From Thermus thermophilus (GTDB taxonomy: Bacteria; Deinococcota; Deinococci; Deinococcales; Thermaceae), in the NCBI RefSeq assembly GCF_019974155.1, contig NZ_AP025158.1, positions 310,001 through 374,000 of the forward strand: a stretch of DNA of 64,000 nt, read 5' to 3'. This document shows positions 35,431 to 43,002 of this stretch, in pieces; position 1 is the stretch's first letter, and the number at the start of each line of letters is the position of its first letter. A model generated the notes under the pieces. That model was not told the origin of the DNA. It saw only the letters and a list, made by a program, of their open reading frames with translations, and ran no database searches. The position numbers and the translations under genes were made by a program.

Positions 35431-35822
35431 GGCGCACGGGCTACCTCCACCTCTACGGCCTGAACCTGGTCTTTGACCGGGTGGGGAAGGGGCCTCCCGT
35501 CCTCTTGGTGGCCGAGGAGGCTTCCCGCTGGCCCGAGGCGCTTCCCGAGGGGTACACCTTCTACCTCCTGGACCTGCCCGGGTACGGCAGGACCGAGGGG
35601 CCGAGGATGGCCCCCGAGGAGCTCGCCCACTTCGTCGCGGGCTTCGCGGTCATGATGAACCTGGGCTCCCCCTGGGTCCTCCTCCGGGGCTTGGGGCTGG
35701 CCCTCGGGCCCCACCTCGAGGCCCTGGGCCTCCGCGCCCTCCCGGCGGAGGGGGTGGAGATTACAGAGGTCTTGTCAAGTAAACTTAGCTATGGTAGCAT
35801 AGACCCAGGAGGTAACCTATGA
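35427..35822 (+). CDS. Minimal alpha/beta-hydrolase-fold protein
   Basis: A 131-residue protein corresponding only to the N-terminal half of an alpha/beta hydrolase: LHLYGLNLVFDRVGKGPPVLLV, YLLDLPGYGRTEGP, then the strand-turn-helix VLLRGLGLALGPHLEAL where GxSxG would be; Leu89 stands in the Ser position. No Asp/His half exists. I recall that a Thermus protein of this kind was crystallised as a minimal version of the fold. Translationally coupled to the preceding gene (ATGA); its stop overlaps the ATG of the outer-membrane gene, whose promoter lies inside this gene's 3' end. Function unknown. Confidence 0.75.
   Translation: MRRTGYLHLYGLNLVFDRVGKGPPVLLVAEEASRWPEALPEGYTFYLLDLPGYGRTEGPRMAPEELAHFVAGFAVMMNLGSPWVLLRGLGLALGPHLEALGLRALPAEGVEITEVLSSKLSYGSIDPGGNL
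35772..35813 (+). promoter_or_regulatory. Canonical -35/-10 promoter and ribosome-binding site of the outer-membrane protein gene
   Basis: TTGTCA (35772-35777), 17-bp spacer, TAGCAT (35795-35800), then AGGAGGT (35807-35813) 5 nt before ATG 35819. This is one of the few complete sigma-A promoters with a Shine-Dalgarno leader in the window, suggesting strong expression. Confidence 0.75.
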
Positions 35823-36259
35823 GGAAGCTTTTGGCGACCGCGGTTCTGCTTTTGGGCCTGGCCTCGGCCCAGTTCTCGGTGGAGAACCTGAAGCCTTCCT
35901 TCGCCTTCGTGGGCGGCACCCAGGGGTTTGGCCTTGAGCTTTCCTGGCACTGCCTCCTCTTCCAGCTCCCCGTGGGGGAGGTGCGCCCCGCCTTGGACCT
36001 GGCCTACACCGTTGCGGGGGACTTTAACGGGGCCTTCCTCTTCCGCTACCTCTACCCGGTGGCCGAGGGGTTTAAGGCGGGGGCCGGCCTCGGGGTGGCG
36101 GTTACCGGCCTCAACTTCAGCAACACGAGCCTTTACTTCCGCGCCGACGCCGAGTACGACCTGGCCCAGGCCCTGAACGTGCCCGCCTTCGTGGGCGCCG
36201 ACCTGGGCCTTGCGGGCGGGAAGTTCGCCGCCCAGCTCAAGGTGGGCTACCGCTTCTGA
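35819..36259 (+). CDS. Small outer-membrane beta-barrel-like exported protein
   Basis: A 146-residue protein with a clear signal peptide (MRKLLATAVLLLGLASAQ, cleavage after ASA). The mature part is built of alternating hydrophobic/polar strands (GLELSWHCLLFQLPVG, NGAFLFRYLYPVAEG, SLYFRADAEYDLAQAL) and ends in KVGYRF, a terminal aromatic residue as in outer-membrane barrels recognised by BamA. About eight strands are predicted by eye. It has a strong promoter and an intrinsic terminator of its own. Role unknown; a small porin-like or structural protein is possible. Confidence 0.7.
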   Translation: MRKLLATAVLLLGLASAQFSVENLKPSFAFVGGTQGFGLELSWHCLLFQLPVGEVRPALDLAYTVAGDFNGAFLFRYLYPVAEGFKAGAGLGVAVTGLNFSNTSLYFRADAEYDLAQALNVPAFVGADLGLAGGKFAAQLKVGYRF

Positions 36260-36296
36260 GCACCCCACCACGGCGAAAGTCTAAGCGGGACGAAAA

Positions 36297-36331
36297 GATG
36301 GAGGCGGCCAAAAGCCGCCTCCATCCTTTTT
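36297..36331 (+). terminator. Classic intrinsic terminator
   Basis: GATGGAGGCGGC-CAAAA-GCCGCCTCCATC (12-bp stem, 36297-36325) followed by CTTTTT (36326-36331). It ends the outer-membrane gene and abuts the 3' end of the convergent tRNA-Ser gene. Confidence 0.9.
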
Positions 36332-36422
36332 GGCGGAGGGGGCGGGATTCGAACCCGCGAGGCCCCGCGAAGGGCCTACCGGTTTTCGAGACCGGCCCGT
36401 TCAACCGCTCCGGCACCCCTCC
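36331..36422 (-). tRNA. tRNA-Ser (anticodon CGA)
   Basis: On the minus strand a 92-nt class II tRNA: acceptor GGAGGGG paired with CCCCTCC, discriminator G, encoded CCA (36331-36333), anticodon loop CT-CGA-AA (anticodon at 36386-36388), a long variable arm (AGGCCCTTCGCGGGGCCT) and T arm GCGGGTTCGAATCCCGC. It reads UCG codons. Its first 22 nt (36401-36422) are also the last codons of tilS-tadA on the same strand. Confidence 0.97.
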
Positions 36423-37924
36423 CTGAGCCGGGCGAAGAAGTCCCTTAAGAGCTTAGCACACTCCCTTTCCCGCACACCACCCCGGGCCCGGGTGGGGAGG
36501 CCGAAGCGGGTGAGGGCGCCTTCCTTGAGGTTTTCCGCCCCGTAGACCACCTCTACCCCCGCCTGGGCCAGGGCGTGGTGGCACATGAGGCAGGGCTCGA
36601 GGGTCACGTAAAGCCGCCCGCCCCGGGCCTCGGGCCCCGCCTCCCTAAGGAGGAGCATCTCCGCATGGGCCGTGGGGTCCCTTAGCCCCTCCACCCGGTT
36701 GTGCGCCCGGAGGACGCGGCCCGGGAGGACGAGAACCGCCCCCACCGGCACCTCCCCTTCCCGGAAGGCCAAAGCCGCCTCCGCCAAGGCCTCCGCCATG
36801 TGGGCCTCCTCGGGAGGGGGCGGGTAAAGGCCCAGGACCTCCACCACCCGGCTGCCCTCGGCACGCACGGGCCAGAGGGGCTTGAGCTCCCGGGGGACCC
36901 CTTTTTCCGCCAGGAAGTCCACGAGGCGCTTCCTCCCGGAAGGACGCTCCAGGTAGTCCCCGGGCGCGGGGCGGCGGAACCCCGGGGGCAGGGGCAGGCG
37001 GGGCCTTGGGGGGAGGAGGAAGAGGGTGCCCCCCTTGCGCCGGGCCAGGACGCCCCCCGGGAGGGTCTGGGGCCGGCCGCGGAGGGCCTCTTCCAGGAGG
37101 AGGACGAGGCGGGCCTCCGGCCTGAGGCCGAGCTTTTCCAGAAGCCGCCTCAAGGCCCGGCGGCGCACCGCCAAGGGGGCCTCGAGGAGGGGCGCCGCCC
37201 GGAAGGCGGGGACGAAGAAGCGGGGGTCGGGGAGGAGCCGGGCCTCGGCCTGGCGCTCCAGGACCCCTTCCTCCTCGGCCCGAGCCTCGGCGAAGCGGGC
37301 CAGGGCGCGCTTGGCCGCGGGAAAGCGCTCCTCCAAGAGGGGAAGGACGAAGAGCCGGAGGAAGTTCCGGTCCAGGGCGGGGTCCTGGTTCGTGGGGTCC
37401 TCGCGCCAGGCCTCTCCTCGGGCCCGGAGGTAGGCCCGAAGCTCCTCCCGGGTGTGGGCCAGGAGGGGGCGGACCACGATCCCCTCCCGCTCCCGGATGC
37501 CCGTGGCCCGGGCGGTTCCCTGGAGGAGCTGGAGGAGCACGGTCTCCGCCTGATCGTCCAGGGTGTGGGCGGTGAGGATCGCCCGGGCCCCCACCTCCCG
37601 GGCCACCCGGTGGAGGAAGGCGTAGCGCACCTCCCGGGCCACCGCCTCCAGGTTCTCGCCCCGGGCCTGGGCGATCCGGGCCACCTCCACCCGCTCGGTG
37701 AAGAAGGGGAAGCCCAGCCTTTCCGCCAGGGCCCGGACGAAGGCCTGGTCCAAGGGGCTCTCCGGGCGCAGGCCGTGGTCCAGGTGGGCCACCACCGCCT
37801 GGCGCCCCGCTTCCTTCACCAGGAGGGCCAGGGCCACGGAGTCCCCGCCCCCGGAGACGGCGAGGACGAGGGGGTCTTTGGGGGCGAGGCGAAGAAGGCG
37901 CTCGCGGAAGGCCGGGACGTCCAT
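36401..37924 (-). CDS. tilS-tadA: Fused tRNA(Ile)-lysidine synthase / tRNA adenosine deaminase (TilS-TadA)
   Basis: A 507-residue fusion of two anticodon-34-modifying enzymes. TilS (about 1-370) has the PP-loop LAVSGGGDSVAL, AHTLDDQAETVLL and the C-terminal LVDFLAEKGVP domain; it makes lysidine at C34 of tRNA-Ile2(CAU). TadA (about 376-507) has the zinc deaminase motifs HAE (420-422) and PCLMC (444-448) and converts A34 to inosine in tRNA-Arg(ACG). The final seven codons and the stop lie inside the tRNA-Ser gene on the same strand. It is 46 nt downstream of a CAU tRNA, so tRNA, modifying enzyme and tRNA appear co-transcribed. ATG 37924 is the first start matching the TilS N-terminus. Confidence 0.93.
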   Translation of the reverse strand: MDVPAFRERLLRLAPKDPLVLAVSGGGDSVALALLVKEAGRQAVVAHLDHGLRPESPLDQAFVRALAERLGFPFFTERVEVARIAQARGENLEAVAREVRYAFLHRVAREVGARAILTAHTLDDQAETVLLQLLQGTARATGIREREGIVVRPLLAHTREELRAYLRARGEAWREDPTNQDPALDRNFLRLFVLPLLEERFPAAKRALARFAEARAEEEGVLERQAEARLLPDPRFFVPAFRAAPLLEAPLAVRRRALRRLLEKLGLRPEARLVLLLEEALRGRPQTLPGGVLARRKGGTLFLLPPRPRLPLPPGFRRPAPGDYLERPSGRKRLVDFLAEKGVPRELKPLWPVRAEGSRVVEVLGLYPPPPEEAHMAEALAEAALAFREGEVPVGAVLVLPGRVLRAHNRVEGLRDPTAHAEMLLLREAGPEARGGRLYVTLEPCLMCHHALAQAGVEVVYGAENLKEGALTRFGLPTRARGGVRERECAKLLRDFFARLREGCRSG

Positions 37925-37946
37925 GCGCCTTCCATGATGCCACGGC

Positions 37947-37964
37947 CCCCCGGTTTCCCGGGGG
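37947..37964 (-). other. GAAA-tetraloop hairpin between tRNA(CAU) and tilS-tadA
   Basis: CCCCCGG-GAAA-CCGGGGG on the minus strand forms a compact stem between the tRNA 3' end (37971) and the tilS start (37924). There is no T-run, so it is more likely a processing or attenuation element than a full terminator. Confidence 0.5.
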
Positions 37965-37970
37965 ACCTCC

Positions 37971-38047
37971 TGGTGGCGGCGGTGGGACTCGAACCCACGA
38001 CACCACGATTATGAGTCGTGTGCTCTGACCACCTGAGCTACGCCGCC
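37971..38047 (-). tRNA. tRNA with CAU anticodon (elongator Met most likely; Ile2 possible)
   Basis: A 77-nt class I tRNA on the minus strand: acceptor GGCGGCG/CGCCGCC, discriminator A, encoded CCA (37971-37973), anticodon stem CACGA/TCGTG with loop CTCATAA, T arm GTGGGTTCGAGTCCCAC. Paired 1-72 (G-C) rules out initiator tRNA. The GGCGG acceptor looks like elongator Met; the CGACTCATAATCG anticodon stem-loop also resembles tRNA-Ile2, the TilS substrate encoded next door, so the identity is not certain. Confidence 0.93.
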
Positions 38048-38065
38048 AGGCGCCAGGCAACCCCC

Positions 38066-38094
38066 ATCATAGGGGAGGCCGGGCCTCTGGTCAA
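38066..38094 (-). promoter_or_regulatory. Sigma-A promoter of the tRNA(CAU)-tilS-tadA-tRNA-Ser unit
   Basis: On the minus strand TTGACC (38089-38094), 17-bp spacer, TATGAT (38066-38071). The predicted start is about 11 nt upstream of the tRNA 5' end at 38047. No other promoter is obvious before tRNA-Ser. Confidence 0.8.
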
Positions 38095-38165
38095 TCGTTT
38101 CGCCATTGGCCCGGGGAGTCTCCCCAAGGACCTTCTGCCGGGGTCCCCGTGTGGACACAAGCCCG

Positions 38166-39278
38166 TTACACAATGCCCCGCTCCCGCAAGGGCTTTCCTT
38201 CCCGGAAGCGGCTTAGGCGGAAGGGGGCGATATCCAGGCTTTGCGCCTTTCCGAAGGCCACCTCCTCCGCCATGAGGCGGCCCACCATGGCCGCCTGCTG
38301 CACCCCGTGCCCCGAGAAGCCCGCGGCCAAAAGAAGCCCCTCCTCCACGAAGCCGAGGATGGGGTTGTGGTCCGGGGTTACCTCGTAGTAGCCCCACCAG
38401 CTCGCCCTTGGGTCCAGGGAAAGCCCTTCCAGGAAGGGGAAGCGGGCGAGGCCCGCCTCGAGGGTGGGCCCAAGCCACCCCCAGTCCATCCCCTCCCGGA
38501 AGCCCGGGGGCTCCTCGGGGTTGGAGCGGCCGAAGAGGAGGCGGCCTCCCTCGGAGCGGAAGTAAAAGCCCGTGCCGAGGTCCACGGTGAGAGGAAAGGC
38601 GTGGGGGAAGGGCGTGGGGGCGGTGGCGAAGACCATGCGGCGCACCGGGTAAATGGGGATCTCCAGGCCCAAACGCCTTCCCACCTCCCCCGTCCAGGCC
38701 CCGGTGCAGAGGAGGAGGAAAGGGGCCTCGTACCGCCCCTTCGCCGTCTCCACCCGCCAAAGCCCCTCCTCCCGCCGGGCGGAGAGGAGGGCTTCCGAAA
38801 AGCGCACCTCCGCCCCAAGCCGCCTCGCCTCCCGGAGGTAGTAGGCCGTGGCCCCGTGGGGGTCTATGGTCCCGTCCATGGGGCCGAAGGTGGCGTAGGC
38901 CAGGCCCTCCTCCTTAAAAGGCACCTTCCTTTGGGCCTCCGCCAGGGAAAGCCTCTCCACGGGGACCCCCAGGGCCTTCTGCACCCTTAGGGCTTCCTCC
39001 TGGGCCTCGGCCTGGGCCTCGGGCACCAGGAAGAGGTACCCGATGGGCCGGTAGGCGGCCTCGGGGATCTCCCGGTACTCCAGGATGGAACGGTAGGAGA
39101 GGAGGACGTTAAGGGGCTCGGAGAACTGCACCCGCACCCCGGCGGCGCTCTTGCCCGTGGACCCTTGGGCGTAGGTGGCCTCCTTCTCCAGGACCAAGAC
39201 CCTAAGCCCCTTTTCCGCCAGGCGGTAGGCCGAGGCCGCCCCCACGATCCCCGCCCCCACCACGACCACGTCCGGCAT
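38166..39278 (-). CDS. FAD-dependent amine oxidoreductase (DadA / sarcosine oxidase beta-like)
   Basis: A 370-residue flavoprotein of the DAO family. The N-terminal Rossmann motif VVVGAGIVGAASAYRL and LVLEKEAT bind FAD; GKSAAGVRVQFSEP is a family loop; the C-terminus has YEVTPDHNPILGFVEEGLLLAAGFSGHGVQQA, the second FAD-binding signature. Substrates in the family are D-amino acids, sarcosine, glycine or proline-like imino acids; none can be chosen here. ATG 39278 is 6 nt from TAGACT (39285-39290, minus strand), leaderless. Confidence 0.87.
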   Translation of the reverse strand: MPDVVVVGAGIVGAASAYRLAEKGLRVLVLEKEATYAQGSTGKSAAGVRVQFSEPLNVLLSYRSILEYREIPEAAYRPIGYLFLVPEAQAEAQEEALRVQKALGVPVERLSLAEAQRKVPFKEEGLAYATFGPMDGTIDPHGATAYYLREARRLGAEVRFSEALLSARREEGLWRVETAKGRYEAPFLLLCTGAWTGEVGRRLGLEIPIYPVRRMVFATAPTPFPHAFPLTVDLGTGFYFRSEGGRLLFGRSNPEEPPGFREGMDWGWLGPTLEAGLARFPFLEGLSLDPRASWWGYYEVTPDHNPILGFVEEGLLLAAGFSGHGVQQAAMVGRLMAEEVAFGKAQSLDIAPFRLSRFREGKPLRERGIV

Positions 39279-39315
39279 AGGCCAAGTCTAGGACACTTTT
39301 CCCCCGGGGAAGGGG

Positions 39316-39334
39316 TATGCTATGCCCCGGAGGT
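39316..39334 (+). promoter_or_regulatory. -10 hexamer and ribosome-binding site of icd
   Basis: TATGCT (39316-39321) followed by GGAGGT (39329-39334), 5 nt before ATG 39340. The upstream ATG at 39322 lies too close to the -10 to be in the transcript. Confidence 0.55.
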
Positions 39335-39339
39335 CAGGT

Positions 39340-40617
<1,278 letters not shown>

Positions 40618-42405
40618 CTACACGAGGGCGAAGCGGGCCTCGAGGCCCGGAAGGTCCGCCTCCAGGAAGCGGAGGCGGGCCTCGGCGTTCAGGGGAAGGG
40701 CCTGGGAGAGGGCCACCTGGGCGGAAAGCCCGAGCTCGGGGAGGAGGAAGACCCCTTGCCCTCCCCGCCTTTCCACCAGGACGCCGGGCCCCTCGTACCC
40801 CCTCTCCTGGAGGTAGAGGAGGGTCCAGTGGAGCTTGCTCTTCCGCTCCGCCTCCCGCACCAGGTCGGCCACCGCCTCCGCCGCCCCCACCCTTTCCAGG
40901 ACCTCGCTTTGGGAGAGGGGCCTTTCCCCCTTGAGCCAGGCCCTGAGCTGCTGGTGGGCCACCAGGTCCAGGTAGCGCCTTAGGGGGCTCGTCACCTGGG
41001 CATAGAGGGGAAGGCCCAAGCCCTTGTGGGGGGCGGGGACCGCCTTGAGCTGGGCCCGCTTCATGGCCTTCCGCTGCTCCCACATGGCGGCCAGGCCCTC
41101 CCCTTCCACCCGCCTCGAGGGGGCCTCCTGGGCAGCGAAGGGGAAGGGAAGCCCCTCCCGCACCGCCAGGTGGGCCGCGGCGTACCCGGCGAGGAGCATG
41201 GCCTCCCGCACCCAGGCGCGGCTTGGGTAGGGGGGCAAGGGGGTGATCCGGACCTCCTCCCCCTCCACCCGCACCTTCACCTCGGGGAGGGCGATCTCCA
41301 AGGCGCCCGCGGCGAGGCGCCTGGCCCGGAAGGCCTCCGCCAGGGCCTCCAGGGGCCTCAGGGCCTCCACCCCCAGGGCCTCCCGGTAGGTGAGGCGCTT
41401 CACCCGCACCCAAGAGGGGTAGACCCGCTCCTCCAGAAGCTCTCCTTCCTCCGAGACCCATAGCTCAAAGGTGAGGGCCGGGGAGACCTCCCTTAGGCCT
41501 AGGCCAAGGGCCTCGGTGACGGCGGGGGGGAGCATGGGCACCGTCCCCTCGGGCAGGTAGAGGTTCGCCCCCCGGCGCAAGGCCTCCTCGTCCAGGGGGC
41601 TTTTGGGGGGGACGAGGGCGGCCACGTCGGCCACGTGGACGAAGAGGCGGAAGCCCCCCTTCACCCGCTCGGCGAAGACGGCGTCGTCGGGGTCTTGGCT
41701 TCCCTCGTCGTCTATGGCGAAGGCGGGGAGGTGGGTGAGGTCCACCCGGTCCTCCTCGGGGAGGGGAGGGACGGGCAGGTCCGGGGGCTGGAGGGGAAGG
41801 CCGAGCCTCCTTGGGTGGGGGTTTTCCCTCTGCCAAAGCCCCAGGCGGAGGAGGAAGGCGTGGGCCGCCTCAGGGGTTTCGGGGAGGCCCAGGGCCCGGA
41901 GGACGGGGCTTTCCTTCCTCTCCCCCCGGGCCAGGGCCTCTACCTCGGCGAGGAGGGGGCGGTCCTCGGGGGCGGGGCTTCCCTCCCTTAGGCGCTTCAG
42001 GGCCTCCTGGAAGGCCCGTTCCCGCTCTACCCGCTTCCTTTCCGCCTCCTTCAGGGCCAGAAGCTCCTCCCGGGTGCGGGCCCGGACCCCTTCCCCCTCG
42101 AGGACGAAGCGCTCCCCCCTTTGGGCAAGGAGGTAGGCCCCGTAGGCGGCCTCCGGGGTGTAGGCCCCGTAGACCAGCTCGGCAAGCTCCCTAAGGCTCA
42201 CCGTCTGCCCCTCCAGGAGTTCCCAGGCGGCCTCCTCCTCCCCCTCGGGCACCTTCAGGTCCAAGGAGGCGGGGCCCGGGTGGAGGAAGAGGACGTCCTT
42301 GGGGCGCACCTTCTGCTTCGCACCCCCTTCCAGGGTGAGCTCCAGACGGCCCCCCTTCTCCTCGGCGAGGGCGGGTTTGCCTTTGTAGACGACGAGCGCG
42401 GCCAC
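40618..42405 (-). CDS. RNase II/R-type exoribonuclease (RNB domain)
   Basis: About 595 residues. The RNB catalytic domain (about 240-540) is complete: FAIDDEGSQDPDDAVFAE supplies the metal-binding aspartates, and TSPLRRYLDLVAHQQL is the family signature. A short C-terminal S1-like region (LPELGLSAQVALSQALPLNAEARL) closes the protein; the N-terminal part is shorter than in E. coli RNase R. It degrades single-stranded RNA 3' to 5'. GTG 42405 is preferred because TATGCT (42413-42418, minus strand) lies 7 nt upstream; ATG 42417 (MLRG) overlaps that hexamer. Confidence 0.88.
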   Translation of the reverse strand: MAALVVYKGKPALAEEKGGRLELTLEGGAKQKVRPKDVLFLHPGPASLDLKVPEGEEEAAWELLEGQTVSLRELAELVYGAYTPEAAYGAYLLAQRGERFVLEGEGVRARTREELLALKEAERKRVERERAFQEALKRLREGSPAPEDRPLLAEVEALARGERKESPVLRALGLPETPEAAHAFLLRLGLWQRENPHPRRLGLPLQPPDLPVPPLPEEDRVDLTHLPAFAIDDEGSQDPDDAVFAERVKGGFRLFVHVADVAALVPPKSPLDEEALRRGANLYLPEGTVPMLPPAVTEALGLGLREVSPALTFELWVSEEGELLEERVYPSWVRVKRLTYREALGVEALRPLEALAEAFRARRLAAGALEIALPEVKVRVEGEEVRITPLPPYPSRAWVREAMLLAGYAAAHLAVREGLPFPFAAQEAPSRRVEGEGLAAMWEQRKAMKRAQLKAVPAPHKGLGLPLYAQVTSPLRRYLDLVAHQQLRAWLKGERPLSQSEVLERVGAAEAVADLVREAERKSKLHWTLLYLQERGYEGPGVLVERRGGQGVFLLPELGLSAQVALSQALPLNAEARLRFLEADLPGLEARFALV

Positions 42406-42445
42406 GCCCCTTAGCATACGGGGATCCGACCGGACGGGTCTTGGG

Positions 42446-42637
42446 GTGTACCCACGTCGGTCAGCGAAGCTCGGCGGCGTGTACCTGAACGAGGAGGGAC
42501 GGAAGCGGCTCATCGCCCTGGTGGAGGAGGCGAGCCACCCTTTGGGGTTCCGCAAAATGATTGAGGTGCAGGCTCAGCGGCTGAAGGGGACCCTTTTGGG
42601 GCGGGGGCGCTACACCCCCTTTTACCTCTGGCGATAG
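42446..42637 (+). pseudogene. Probable C-terminal remnant of cas1
   Basis: An open frame whose last about 53 residues read GGVYLNEEGRKRLIALVEEA, then SHPLGFRKMIEVQAQRL and end GRGRYTPFYLWR. This is the pattern of a Cas1 integrase C-terminus (VYL-x-x-EGRKR..., RLxxxQAxRL, Y-x-PF near the last residues). The N-terminal 250 or so residues with the metal-binding Glu/His/Glu are absent, so it cannot be functional. It lies directly before the leader of the CRISPR array, as expected if an adaptation module was deleted here. Confidence 0.55.
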
Positions 42638-43002
42638 GGCGGGCCTTGGCTATACTTGTCAGCAAAATTACGATGCAACTGGCTTTCTTTGAACTTTGAA
42701 AAACAAAGCTCAGTGCAGGAGCCCTTTCTTCACCGAAATTTTGACCTGGCCCAACGTTGCGGTGTGTGCTATACTCCCCCTAACCCGGACCTCCGGGCGG
42801 GGACCTTGAAAGCCAGTTTTCCCCTTGCCGAAGGCGAATATGCGTTTTTCCCTTCTCATCGCCCCTTTCTCCTGTGGCTTGCCATCGGCACAAACCCCCG
42901 AAAACCCCTGTTATTCGCCGTGTGCATATTCCAAGCTTCATCTTTCTCACAAACCCCCCCTCTGGCGGTGCCGTCCAGGACGGGGTTCTGAGGGGGGGTA
43001 GA
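42638..43002 (+). promoter_or_regulatory. CRISPR leader (365 bp, A+T-richer)
   Basis: Non-coding, visibly less G+C-rich than the rest of the window, ending at the first repeat. It has two TATACT hexamers (42651-42656 and 42770-42775); the second has an extended TGC in front (42767-42769) and is the better candidate for the array promoter. GGCGAATA (42833-42840) is complementary to TATTCGCC (42912-42919) and GAATATGC (42836-42843) to GCATATTC (42924-42931). A 111-codon frame over it has no protein-like features. Confidence 0.65.

Noticed and set aside
36331-36422. tRNA-Ser as an integration site for a genomic island
   Set aside because: No integrase gene and no direct repeat of the tRNA 3' end were seen in the flanks.
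39322-39339. ATG 39322 as start of icd
   Set aside because: It directly abuts the TATGCT -10, so it cannot be in the transcript; ATG 39340 has a proper ribosome-binding site.
42656-42991. 111-codon plus-strand frame over the CRISPR leader
   Set aside because: Composition is not Thermus-like coding sequence, and it spans both candidate array promoters.
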